DNA of 64,000 nucleotides from Cryptomeria japonica (Eukaryota > Streptophyta > Pinopsida > Cupressales > Cupressaceae). Shown here piece by piece: positions 11,115 to 20,544 of the stretch. Within the stretch, counting starts at the first letter, position 1, and each line of letters begins with the position of its first letter. The stretch is taken from the NCBI RefSeq assembly GCF_030272615.1, contig NC_081408.1, positions 762,778,673 through 762,842,672 of the forward strand. The letters are read 5' to 3'. The notes beneath the pieces were generated by a model that saw only the letters and a program-made list of their open reading frames with translations, had not been told where the DNA came from and searched no databases. The translations under genes and the position numbers were made by a program.

Positions 11115-11395
11115 TCAAACGCAAACGCGCTTATCTGACATAAACGCGCTTACAGACCGCACAGACGCGCTTGAAAAACGCAGACGCACCTGATTGACAC
11201 AGACGTGCCTATGCTCTGCACAGACGCGCCTGGGCGACACAGACGTGCCTTCTTGGCACAAACGCGCCTGCACATCACAGACGCGGCTGCAATTGACACA
11301 GACGCGGGTTCAAACGTAGACGCGCCTGGCACAAACACAGACGCACCTCGCGAACACAAACGCACCTGGCACCAACGCAGACGCGCCTGGACATT
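11115..11395. repeat. ~20-bp degenerate CpG-rich array (ACAGACGCGCCTG type)
   Basis: Around a dozen units of the form (C)ACAGACGCGCCTG with about 20-bp spacing, unusually rich in CpG for this neighbourhood. It is inside the antisense intron next to the donor. A sequence-different but similarly spaced array (GCGCTAACATAC type) takes the same position in the other two copies. Confidence 0.8.
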
Positions 11396-11502
11396 TTTGA
11401 CACTTTTTGGACCCTAGTCTAAGCACATTTATGACCCTATCTAGCATGCATTAATGACAAAATTAAATGCGTCAAAGTACGAGGAGGTTTGGTAGTACTT
11501 AC

Positions 11503-11568
11503 CGACTCTCCTGCCTCTGCTGGCCTCTGAAATCGGCGAACGCGGTCGAATCTGTGAATGAAGGCCAT
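11503..11568 (-). CDS. Antisense PMD gene, exon 1, element 1
   Basis: The exon is 22 codons from ATG (11568-11566) to a consensus GTAAGT donor, with no stop. The encoded start is basic and aromatic (MAFIHRFDRVRRFQ...). The counterpart exons at 17387-17461 and 30563-30637 are 25 codons and share the RF-(D/E)-RVR-x-(F/Y)-Q core, which supports this as a real coding exon. The start is chosen because it is the only in-frame ATG between the TATA-like box at 11661-11670 and the donor. Confidence 0.7.
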
Positions 11569-11660
11569 CGCTGCTGACTGCTGCTGCTCTGTTTTCGCTC
11601 TGCAATATGCTCTCGTGGATGTGTTGATGACAATGAAGATGTATTTTCCCCCGTGGTCTA

Positions 11661-11670
11661 TCTTATAGCC
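11661..11670 (-). promoter_or_regulatory. TATA-like box for the antisense gene, element 1
   Basis: On the minus strand this reads GGCTATAAGA, about 95 nt upstream of the exon 1 ATG. It lies in internal sequence just before the polypurine tract, so the antisense gene seems to have its own promoter outside the LTR. The other two copies have TATAAAA at a similar distance. Confidence 0.5.
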
Positions 11671-11907
11671 TAGTCTACCCTAGCCCTCACCTTCGTTTCC
11701 CGAGTCAGTCTGCTTTATCCCGTGACTCTGTCACTTTATCCGGTCAGTCCATTCTACCCTCTCTTTCTTATCGAGAGATTGTCTGCAATCTTTTCAAACA
11801 TTTTTTCATCCAATCTCTCGAGGGGGCATATCATTCCTATCCTGGGGCAACTTTGTATCAATTCATCTTATCTTCTTTGAAACAACGCGACAAGCCACAT
11901 TGTCTCA

Positions 11908-11920
11908 AAGAGGGGCAAAA
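11908..11920 (+). other. Polypurine tract, element 1
   Basis: AAGAGGGGCAAAA stands directly before the LTR start TGTAGACACC. The identical tract (CAAAGAGGGGCAAAA) precedes LTR A and LTR B. It would prime plus-strand DNA synthesis. Confidence 0.85.
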
Positions 11921-12667
11921 TGTAGACACCCAAAATTGTCCAGTCTAATTAAATAAATATTTTATTTATTTAATTACTTTAGCCTAATTCTTCTATTAAT
12001 TAAATAAATCTTTATTTATTTAATTAATTCATTTATCTTCTTCTAGCCTTATTTCTCATTTAAATAAATACATTTATTTATTTAAATTATCCTTTTCCTA
12101 AATTAAATAAATATTTTTATTTATTTAACTATCCCACTTCTTCTATTAATTAAATAAATCTTTATTTATTTAATTAATTCATTGATCTTTTCTACCCATG
12201 ACACATGTCATTCATCTCTTAATTCATACACTACCTGCCCCTTTCATTATTTTATTATTTCTTTTACCTACCCTCTAATCATAGCCAACCTCCTTTTACA
12301 CCTCTCAATCTTATCCCTCCATTTCATATTGTGTCTTCTATATAAGGAGACATTTTCTTCATTATCAAACCCTAATGACTTGATCAATTGACTACACTAC
12401 GATCCTACTTGCAACCACATTTCGTTCTTTATTGAGCTCTTGTGCACATAAAATCTGAGAGCAAATATATCAAGCAAGATCAATGGAGATAGGAAGAATG
12501 GAGATCCAAACCCTATTGGACATGTGATGGTATAATCTTTGTGATTTCGTTTGATTTGCATTGTCTTAGGTAATCTTCATATGTTATGGTGGATCTTTGT
12601 TGTTGTTAGGCTAGGGTTTTGTGGTTGAATTCATTTAGCCTTTCAATATTGTTATTATTGTTATCCA
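11921..12667 (+). repeat. 3' LTR of element 1
   Basis: It starts TGTAGACACCCAAAATTG right after the polypurine tract. The first quarter (11947-12180) holds five AT-rich inverted repeats. A TATA box (CTATATAAGG, 12338-12347) lies about 420 bp in, as expected for an LTR promoter. The end is placed at a CA near 12667, but a 52-bp tandem duplication (12617-12668 and 12669-12719) straddles this point, so the border could be ~50 bp further on. Confidence 0.75.
11947..12180. repeat. Five AT-rich inverted repeats in the U3 of LTR 1
   Basis: Hairpin-forming units of the ATTAAATAAAT..ATTTATTTAAT type occur near 11947, 11995, 12058, 12099 and 12143, separated by 20-30 bp of pyrimidine-rich spacer. The second and fifth units are identical over about 35 bp including flanks. 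Confidence 0.85.
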
Positions 12668-12719
12668 TTTTTGTGGTTGAATTCATTTAGCCTTTCAATA
12701 TTGTTATTATTGTTATTAA
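12617..12719 (+). repeat. 52-bp tandem duplication at the LTR 1 end
   Basis: Two nearly identical units (TTTTGTGGTTGAATTCATTT ... ATTATTGTTAT) start at 12617 and 12669. The second is cut by the junction to the antisense frame downstream. Confidence 0.85.
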
Positions 12720-12729
12720 GGTTCTGGAT

Positions 12730-14165
12730 TGGATATTTTCTTCTTCTCTCCTATCCCAGTCAATTTCAGGAATAGGTTGCTTATGAATTCTTTTATTGAA
12801 CTTTGGATCCAATACATCTTCACCTTCCTCTTCATGTACTCCTGCTATGTTCATTGCTAATTTCATAGTAATGATTTGCCGCAAAGTGAACCTTGACCAT
12901 AATCTTCTTCGGACTTCAAAATCATCACAACAATCTTCCAAGTAGTCTTCTAACTGGGGTATATGTGAAAAGTTAACATCAACATTCAGGTGTTTTACTG
13001 CGTATCCTCTACTATCAAACCCCTGCTGAGCAACATAAGGCTGCAGCTTCGTTTTCTTGAGTTCCACTTCTAAATTCAATGCATCTGAGGTAGTTTGGCA
13101 GCTGTAATATCCAAGTTCAATTGGGAAAATTGCTCCAGACTCACTTTTCATCCCTAATTTCTTATCAACATCAGCTAACTGTCGGCAGACTTCCAGGAGT
13201 ACATAACTATCAAGAGTATATCTGGGCAGTTTGAAAGGTTCATCTTCAAAGCCTCCAATCCTAATATAAGTGAACCTAGGAAATTGAATAAAATAACTCC
13301 CATAAGTACTAATCAATTTTAATGCTTCGGATGACATTCTCTTATTCATGTTTCCCTACAGTTCAAAAGTTAACCTTCCTGCAAAGACATCACTCCATCT
13401 CAAGAAGTTTTCTGTATACCTCTGTCTCTGCAAGTGTGGATAGAACTCATAGAGTTTCATTCCATCAACCCATGGTTCTTGATATAATCCTGGCCACTCT
13501 CTGATGCAAGCTAAAATATGAAACATGTAGGAAGACATATGAAAACTGGCTATTCCAATAGAATTACTCAAACCCTCATGCAATCTCTCTACAATTACTT
13601 GCACCCAATCAAGGTATTTCTCACCAGATAATAACACTTGAATGTAAAAATACATCCAGTCTTCCCGATAGAAGGCATGTGAATTCCCTTTGAGCCTGTT
13701 TAAAAGAATTACAATATCCCTCACTTCTGTAATAAAATGCTCCCTTGTCAAAGGTTTAGGTAACCTAGAACCTCCCTTCTGCATTTTAAGGACCCAATTT
13801 CTAGCAATGACACTCCGATAAACACTTTTCTTCTCAGAGAAAAATGCATATGAGGTTCCTATGGACCAATCTTCGTACGACTCTTTGTGAGGGATCCCAA
13901 TTGTAGCCATTACTGTTTCTCTGTCATTCCGCACTAAAATGTCTCCATCACTAGCCCTAATACACCTATTACTAGCATCATATTTGCTCATGCATGCATA
14001 CACTAATTATGGGCAAGGGGCAGCGATTGGGAAAGCAACGGCTTCAACTAGTCCACTGTGAACTATCTTTTCCATCATGGAATTGGTCTCTGGATTCTTA
14101 GCCCTTTCTAGAAAATTCTCTAACTCATCCTGAACTAAAGTTGTATCATCTAATTCTGGAAGGGT
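12730..14165 (-). pseudogene. Unknown protein family, copy 1 (about 470 codons, two stops)
   Basis: On the minus strand a single frame runs from about 14165 to 12736, broken by a stop near 14009 and by TAG at 13356-13358. It encodes a helix-rich, Trp/Tyr-rich protein without a domain I recognise. Landmarks are the motif MATIGIPHKESYEDWSIGTS, a hydrophobic YFYIQVLL-type segment, IREWPGLYQEPWVDGMKLYE, and the conserved block YGSYFIQFPRFTYIRIGGFE followed by LPRYTLDSYVLLEVCRQL. The same blocks occur at 62484-64000 on the plus strand. The last residues before 12730 run into LTR 1 sequence and are not family sequence. With no frameshift over 1.4 kb it has decayed little. No zinc knuckle, protease or pol motif is present, so a transposon-borne accessory or unusual Gag-like protein is only a guess. 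Confidence 0.6.
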
Positions 14166-15140
14166 ACTAATTAAGCATGATGTTCAACCCAAGTTCAAAA
14201 GAATTGGTCTCATGTTTGCTTAAAATTGCATCAATCAGATAGCATTCAACCCCGAGGCAAAGAATTACACTGACCAATTTTAGAGCTAAAACAGAGCAGG
14301 GGAGGTTAGTGATTAAACTCGCCTGTCTTCACCATCAAACTATGTAACCCTTGGAAAAACTAAGCTAAATTACCTTCCACGTCCTTATTCTTTGCCAGCA
14401 ACAACAATGATTTTCTTATCTAAGAAGCATCATATTTAAGGACGGAAAACACTGAAAAGTACCAAAGCATGGTTCGCCCCAGCTCATTTATCCATGTAAA
14501 ACTTCCCATGATTTGATATAGTTCTGACATGCTCATTAATTAAAAATCAATTCCACATGGTCGACATGCTTTCTCATGATTGCTTTCCATAATTACAGTT
14601 TGAAAACATGGAAAACGAGGAATATTATATTCCCATCGTGTCGCCTTTATCTCCTAAACACCATCGGGCTGATTTGAAACAACGCTTTGAACCTTGAACT
14701 ATTTCAAAAGAAGTTCATTGGTTCAAAGTTCAAAGACAAATGATCAACACTTGCAGCAAGGAAGAAGGAAACAAAAGAAAATTTCAATGACACGAAAATG
14801 AACCTTCAACCTTGAACCATTCAAAGAGTGGTTCAACGGTTCAAGTTCAAGACGATCGCAAGGACTGATTTTAAAAGGGACGGTCGCAATACATAAGACA
14901 AAAGACCGATTCAACCTTGAACCTTGAACCCGAAACGTTCAAAGTTCAAGTTCAACGACTATGTTAATGAAGACTTAGAACTTAATAGACCACATTTCCT
15001 TTGAACTAGAATTTTGAACGTTATAAAGGGTTCAATGGACGAGTATGAAACTCAAATTGATGAAGAATTAAGCTTTGCAAAACTTAATAAAATAATACCC
15101 CCTAATTTATAAGCTATAAGCGAATAAATAAGGGGTAACA
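14166..15140. other. No gene; GTTCAA/TTGAAC-rich tract
   Basis: No open frame of note. From about 14670 to 15030 the motif GAACCTTGAAC and its complement GTTCAAGTTCAA recur many times with irregular spacing, giving many small inverted repeats. On the minus strand this lies upstream of the unknown gene, the position held by the ~70-bp array upstream of copy 2 near 60480-61110. Confidence 0.6.
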
Positions 15141-16626
15141 TGACCAAAATCAATGCCTCTCCCGCAACCCCCATCCAGTCCAATAATCATGCCTCCTCCT
15201 ATAGAGGGTAACCCTCTCACTGATCTCATCCCTACCCTGCCAATATCCCTCCCAATCCGTCCTACCTCTCTCCCACCCATAGGAAGTGGTCTCCCAACCC
15301 TGCCAACCGGTCCAAAAGGTCCTCCACACACTCTCAATCGAGCTCCTCTCCGTCTGGGTTTCCTATCACCTCCGCCTCCATCTACTCCATCATCTCCATC
15401 ACCTTTGGCTTCCTGAGAATCTCTAAGCTCTCATCTTCATCTTCGTCTCCTAATAACGGGATCATCTCAATTGTCATCCTCATCTCCTAAGCTGGGAGGT
15501 GAATCTGTTGGATCAATAATACGAGGAAATGGGTGTGAAAGCATGTACTACACATAATCTACAGTAACACCAGGATCTAGAATGTGTAATCTCAAATCAT
15601 AAGCCACCCTAGGAGTAGCTTGAAACTTTGCGCGTGCTATCTCAAAAGACAAAGACGGTCCCCAATATCGCCTATCCCTATACCATCATGCATATATTGT
15701 GAGACCAATAGGCATGTGTTGAATGATACCAAACTGTCTCAGAATGCAACTAATCAACTATCGCTCCATAATGTATGGAGTCTGACCAATGAGATATCTA
15801 CTCTGCATAATAAATGATAATGTATGTGCACCATCCATCCATGGCTCACAATTGATATATGGTCTCTAAATAACACAATCCAATGATTCAATAACCCAAC
15901 GCCAATACTCCATCTTACCCAGCTTATGCTGAGTAAGGATACCTGCATATAAATACACATATGGATGCCTCTCACGATGGATAGGTCGAGTAATAGCAAT
16001 ATGCTCCCAGCACCAGATCTGTAAAAGTGTGCATCTTGTCGACAAACTAGCACTCTCATTTAAAACAACCTAATGAAGATCATGACACAAATGAGTGAGC
16101 ATACAAACATACCAAGCATATCGAGTTCGATGTTGCATCATGCTATGAAGAATCTCACCCCAACCAACATCAAAACCTTGAGATCTGATGTCTCGACAGA
16201 TGAATCCCCCAATCAAACCTACAAGAATCAAGGGGAGAGTCTCGTAATACATAATCATATCCTCCCATCGGATCTCTCCTCTCGAAATTCTCTCATCACC
16301 AAATACAGCTCTGCAATCCTTTATCCCTCCACGATCCTAAAAAACATACTAGACTAATTCACCAGCCACGGGGATGTGGAGAATCCTGTAGACATCCTCG
16401 AGTGTCACACTAACCTCACCAGTAGGCAGCTGGAAAGTGTTATGCTTGCTATGCCATCTCTTTGCTAAGGCAGTCAACAATCCCCTGTTATGGGTAATAT
16501 CAGGCATATATAACAAGTGGTGTAATCCATAGGCATCTATGTGTCTAATCTCAGCCTGTGTAAGCTCTGGCACTAAGTGGTGCATGGTTGGGAATTTCTC
16601 CTAACACTCAAGAACATCAAGTTCTC
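15141..16626 (-). pseudogene. Antisense PMD gene exon 2, copy A
   Basis: Minus-strand reading from 16626 gives the PMD core: HHLVPELTQAEIRHIDAYGL, YMPDITHNRGLLTALAKRWH, LEDVYRILHIPVAGELV, then IGGFICRDIRSQGFDVGWGE and EHIAITRPIHRERHPYVYLY, and LGKMEYWRWVIESLDCVI. Several stops interrupt it (just after GELV, near 15866, 15750 and 15666, among others). A basic Gly/Arg-rich tail follows (GGREVGRIGRDIGRVGMRSV). The copy is cut at 15141, where similarity to copy B begins, so the coiled-coil end is missing. Confidence 0.75.
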
Positions 16627-17386
16627 CTATTTAACAAGAGAATTTGATCTTTATCAATCATCACTCATCTATCTATCAAATCAAAGAGATCGCTAATCTA
16701 TCACATCAATAATTGGTACATCTATCAAATCAACCTAAAACTATCAATCATGGTTTTCTTTCAATCAATTAGTTCAATCAAACTCTGTTATGCTCTTCAT
16801 CAGAAAATAAATCAATTTCTTCGAGCTAATCTATCAAATCAAATCAAATTAAATCAATGCATCATTTATCCTATCAATCAACATTATCAAATTTCTATCA
16901 ATCAAGACATCAATCGAATACCTATCAATCATAATTGCGCATTAAAATGCATCAATCACATCATCAAAATGAATTTTATCATGAACAACATCAAACAAAT
17001 TCATGTGAAGCATAAGCACTAATCTTTCTAATGAAAACAGTATTCTATTGAACACAGGCATTGAAACACACATATGTGTGAACCTTTTTTTGCAAAAGCG
17101 TTAACCCTTGGAATATAGGCGTGAAACAGTCATTAGCGCTACCCTTTTTCACATATGTGCAAACACTCAAAGCATAAGCGCTGACATAACAAATGCGCTA
17201 ACATACATCTTAAAAGTGTGAACAAAAAAAACACATGCTCTAAAACTCGCAAAAGCGCTAACATACAAAAACAAACGAGCTAACATAAAGCCGAAAATCA
17301 AATAAAATTCCAAATAGCCACACGCACCGAAAAAACATGGAAAATCATATGACAAGTTGCAAAATAGCTTGAGATAAGGTACATAC
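16627..17386 (-). other. Intron of antisense PMD gene, copy A
   Basis: Donor GTATGT starts at 17386 and acceptor GTTAAATAG ends at 16627, 760 bp apart. The 3' half is a TATCAATCAA-rich stretch (T/G-rich when read as the minus transcript, as plant introns often are). The 5' half holds a ~20-bp-spaced array of GCGCTAACATAC-type units (17050-17280). Confidence 0.6.
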
Positions 17387-17461
17387 CAGATACCCATACT
17401 CAGGAGGTCATTGATATCATCGAACGTGCTCAAATCAATGGTTCTCGAACGGGATCACCAT
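17387..17461 (-). pseudogene. Antisense PMD gene exon 1, copy A
   Basis: A 75-nt exon from ATG at 17461 to a GTATGT donor, exactly colinear with copy B. It has three in-frame TGA stops. It keeps the F-E-x-VR-x-YQ core shared with element 1. TATAAAA stands on the minus strand at 17544-17538, about 80 nt upstream. Confidence 0.6.
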
Positions 17462-17777
17462 TTCGCCACCTCACCAAAGACAATTCTCTTCACAAGCTGA
17501 CAAGGTTGCGAATGATATAAAAATTACCTTTGGTTAATTTTATATTTGGACAGGTAATTAATGCTATTAAAATGGGGTAATTTTATTTATTTTTCACAAA
17601 TGAATTTAATTAAAGGATCTTTTCAATTATCGTGAGATCAATCGCTTATCCATTTTTTTTCAACAAATTTCACTATCAATCTCCCGAGGGGGCACACAAT
17701 CAAGATTTTTTATCTTCATCAGGTGCACTATCAATACTTGATTTAATCTTTGAAACAATGTTGTCTCGACATCATTT

Positions 17778-17792
17778 CAAAGAGGGGCAAAA
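17778..17792 (+). other. Polypurine tract, copy A
   Basis: CAAAGAGGGGCAAAA immediately before the LTR start TGTATACACG. A second purine-rich run (CCCGAGGGGGCACA) lies ~90 bp upstream in all three copies. Confidence 0.85.
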
Positions 17793-18893
17793 TGTATACA
17801 CGTAAAAATGGCTATGAGCGATTAAATAAATATTTAATATTTATTTAATAATTATTCTTCTATTAAATAGCTAATTTGAAAAGATTAATTTATTTAATTC
17901 ATTTCATGTCTTTCTATTAATTAATTTAATTGAAACATTTTATTAATTAATTCATTTGTCCTATTCTTCTAATCAATTAATTAAATATCTAATATTTAAT
18001 GGTTATACTTATATCCTATAGTCTCAATTATTAAATGATTTCTAAATTATTTAATTTCATTTCCAACTCATTGTTCCATCTCCACTTCATCTTTCCTTTG
18101 CCAACTCATCCACCATGTGGCTAAATTAATTCAACAAAATTAAAATAAATAAATCATTTGTTAGGCACTTATCTTCAACCTGCAAAATAAATAAAATATT
18201 GTGTACGTACACATATTTCTTAACCTTTTTCTATATTCTCTCCAACATCCCTGCATCTTAGGAAGGACTTGAGTCCACTTGTCCTCTCATGCCTAAATCT
18301 TCTCCAACCATCCCTAGATTTCTTCAGTCAGCAACCCAGTCAAGGTGACATTAGTGACACTTGTCTTCTCCTTACCCCTTTCTCTCAACCTTCACCTTTG
18401 TTCACAACCATCCAAATCTGCAAATATGATCATGACCGTTGCTCTAGGACACATCATCTTATCCTCTCAGGGTCTATAAATATGGGAGTTTGAGTTGAGA
18501 AAGAGTTATTCTTCAAGTGAGTTTTCAAGTTAACCATTTGTGAAAACTTATGCATTTGTGAGTTTTAATCTTGAAGCATTTAGCATTTTAGCATAATCAT
18601 TTAGCTTTAAATCATTTGCATTGCATATCATAGTATCAGTTATATGTCTATTTTTCATACGCCATCTCGGAAGCTATCAATGCTTGTCTGAGAGCACATC
18701 ATCTACAACCAGGAACGGGGAGTTAGGACACAATGAGACTTAAATCATGAAGGTAATTATATGGTTTTTATTTTAATATTCATTTCATGTAGTTTCATTG
18801 GCTGAGTTTGGATTTTTTGTAGCATTTCCTTTGTATTTTGTGAAATTAATATGTTGCAGGTAGTATTCTGAAGATGAAATTCAAGTCGACGCA
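17793..18893 (+). repeat. LTR A
   Basis: About 1.10 kb, from TGTATACACG to a CA at 18892-18893. TATA box CTATAAATAT lies at 18474-18483. It aligns end to end with LTR B (30969-32082) with scattered substitutions. Confidence 0.85.
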
Positions 18894-19318
18894 CCAAAAT
18901 GTGCTGACTTGAATTTCATCTTCAGAATACTACCTACAACATATTAGTTTCACAAAATACAAAGGAAATGCTATAGAAAATCAAAACTCAACCAATGGAA
19001 CTACATGAAATGAATATTAATATAAAAACCATATTATTAACTTCATGATTTAAGTCTCATTGTGTCCTAACTCCATTGTTCCTAGTTGCAGATGATGTGC
19101 TCTCAGACAAGCATAGATAGCTTCCAAGATGGCATATGAAGAATGGACTGATAACTGATAGTTAACTGATACTATGATATGCAATGCAAATTATTTAAAT
19201 CTAAATGATTATGCTATTTGCTTTAAGATTAAAACTCATGGATGCATAAGTTTTCACAAGTGGTTAACTTGAAAACTTACTTGAAGACTAACTCTTTTTC
19301 AACTCAAACTCCACTATT
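18480..19318. repeat. 840-bp near-perfect palindrome made by an inverted partial LTR
   Basis: The left arm is the end of LTR A (from just after its TATA box). The right arm (18900-19318) is the reverse complement of the same ~415 bp. They are separated by a 6-base centre (GCAC-CAAAAT-GTGC). The right arm begins TGTGCTGACTTG, i.e. a terminal TG of a reversed LTR. At several sites where LTR A and LTR B differ, the right arm agrees with B, so it is a separate copy and not a fresh fold-back of A. Confidence 0.9.
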
Positions 19319-19803
19319 CCTTATGAGGGACAAGAGGTCACTATAATTGAAGACTCAAGCCAATATTGCAATACTCTGAAGCCAACAAAAGATACAAGAG
19401 TTCCACATAACAAAGAATCAGTATATCCTACCAAAGAAATTCAAGAAAAGTTATGGGAAACCTTCGAGAAAAAGCTCAAATTAAATGATGAAGGAATGGG
19501 AAAATATTATTTCCATGATTTTCCACTTTCACCTAAATCATATGGAAAGCCTACAAATATCCAACCATGGATCTCATGCAAGAAAATAACATTTGAACAT
19601 CTTGGGAAAGATCTTTGATAGGCTTGAAAGATATCAATTAAGGTTAAACCCAAAGAAATGTGCATTTGGAGTAACCTCTGGAAAACTTCTTGGGTAATTA
19701 TATCATCTCGTGGAATTGAAGTAGATCCAGAAAAGGTCAAAGCTATCATGGAAATGGAGTCACCTAGGAACATAAGTCAATTGTGTTCTCTACAAGGAAG
19801 ATT
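19319..19803 (+). pseudogene. Element 2 gag-pol linker and reverse transcriptase C-terminus, internally deleted
   Basis: The first part matches the linker that is duplicated in element 1 (LNDEGMGKYYFHDFPLSPKS, SYGKPTNIQPW). It then jumps to the reverse transcriptase end (FDRLERYQLRLNPKKCAFG, VTSGKLLG, SSRGIEVDPEKVKAI, PRNISQL). The catalytic core is deleted. The frame is shifted at the GYI segment. Sequence resumes at 24705 beyond the nested element. Confidence 0.75.
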
Positions 19804-19808
19804 GCAAT

Positions 19809-20524
19809 TGTAGACACATAAAAATTTCCATTAATTTGTCTGCATTTAATTTCAATTTTCTCTTAACATTGGATGAGTAATTCTTACACTATTATTTCTC
19901 CATAATTCATCATTCATAATTTCCATCTTTTATTATATTATTATTAATATCTCATCAATTATCTATTAAATTGATTAGATAAAACATTTATCATATTCAT
20001 TTATACGCCTTCATGCATTCACCTTATATATATTTCTCTCTTTTAATAAAATCCTTAAATATCCCCTCCTACCACTTACCATTTCCCACTTACCATTTCC
20101 CATTTACCACTCATCTTCCCTATACCACTCATTTTGCATTATCCCATATTCATCCCACAACATGAACTCGCCCGGAGAAAATCTATTTAAACAAAGCCCC
20201 CTCTCTTATTTGGGCATCTCATCTTTATGCGTCGAACTTATGTCAGTTTGCATTCTTCATCATCTTTGCATTTCATTTTATTTAGCTTCCTTTGCATCAA
20301 TCATCTTGAATCTCCAAAAAACCATAGCTTCTTGTGTGTGCTTCTGAGAGCAATATTATCTACATAAGATCTTGGTTTAAGGAGTGCAATGGAGTGGATT
20401 ATGTAACATGCATCTGTGTTCTTAGTTTAGATTTTAAGTTGCATGTGTTTTTTGACATGAAAAACTTCATTGTTGGATGTTGGAAGATTGAATCTTGTGT
20501 TCAAACCCATTTCCTCCATCTACA
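19809..20524 (+). repeat. 5' LTR of the nested element
   Basis: TGTAGACACATAAAAATTTC to CCATCTACA. The last ~217 bp recur at 24487-24699. A TATA-like CTATTTAAA lies at ~20180. The first half is AT-rich with repeated ACCATTTCCCA-type phrases near 20080-20115. Confidence 0.85.
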
Positions 20525-20526
20525 AT

Positions 20527-20544
20527 TGGCACGCCCGATGGGAC
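20527..20544 (+). other. Primer binding site of the nested element
   Basis: TGGCACGCCCGATGGGAC begins two bases after the 5' LTR. TGG pairs with the CCA end of a tRNA. I did not match it to a particular tRNA. Confidence 0.65.

Larger units (their letters stand above)
10680..11502 (-). other. Intron of the antisense PMD gene, element 1
   Basis: The donor is a consensus GTAAGT (minus strand, 11502 downward) and the acceptor is GACCGCAG ending at 10680. The intron is 823 bp. Exon 1 ends in phase 0 and exon 2 opens in phase 0 in the PMD frame (EYLPMLESWERF). The intron holds two separate degenerate tandem arrays. Equivalent introns of about 760 bp are seen at the same place in the two other copies. 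Confidence 0.7.
1..12667 (+). mobile_element. Ty3/gypsy Tat-lineage LTR retrotransposon (element 1), 5' end outside window
   Basis: The order read directly is gag, zinc knuckle, aspartic protease, G-patch, reverse transcriptase, RNase H, a second RNase H, integrase, long non-coding region, antisense PMD gene, polypurine tract and 3' LTR. A second RNase H between the first RNase H and integrase, plus an extra antisense gene before the 3' LTR, are hallmarks of the Tat clade of chromodomain-less plant Ty3/gypsy elements (family knowledge). The window opens inside gag, so the 5' LTR, primer binding site and target duplication cannot be seen. Pol carries several stops, one frameshift and one altered integrase catalytic residue, so this copy is not autonomous. 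The 3' boundary (a CA near 12667) is uncertain because no second LTR is available for comparison. Confidence 0.9.
15141..18893 (+). mobile_element. 3' part of a second Tat element (copy A)
   Basis: Only the region from the antisense gene through the 3' LTR remains. Its left edge is an abrupt junction at 15141. It is closely related to 29153-32082, with shared LTR, polypurine tract and antisense gene, but retains ~835 bp of PMD sequence that copy B has lost. Confidence 0.8.

Noticed and set aside
10700-11400. CRISPR-like array of spaced repeats
   Set aside because: Repeats are degenerate with short uneven spacers, and the context is a plant retrotransposon intron.
11150-11417. Frames on both strands through the GACGCGCC array
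   Set aside because: Open only because a ~20-bp repeat keeps recurring; it lies in the antisense intron.
15153-15416. Plus-strand proline-rich frames, also at 29173-29436
   Set aside because: Complement of the Gly/Arg-rich tail of the antisense PMD gene.
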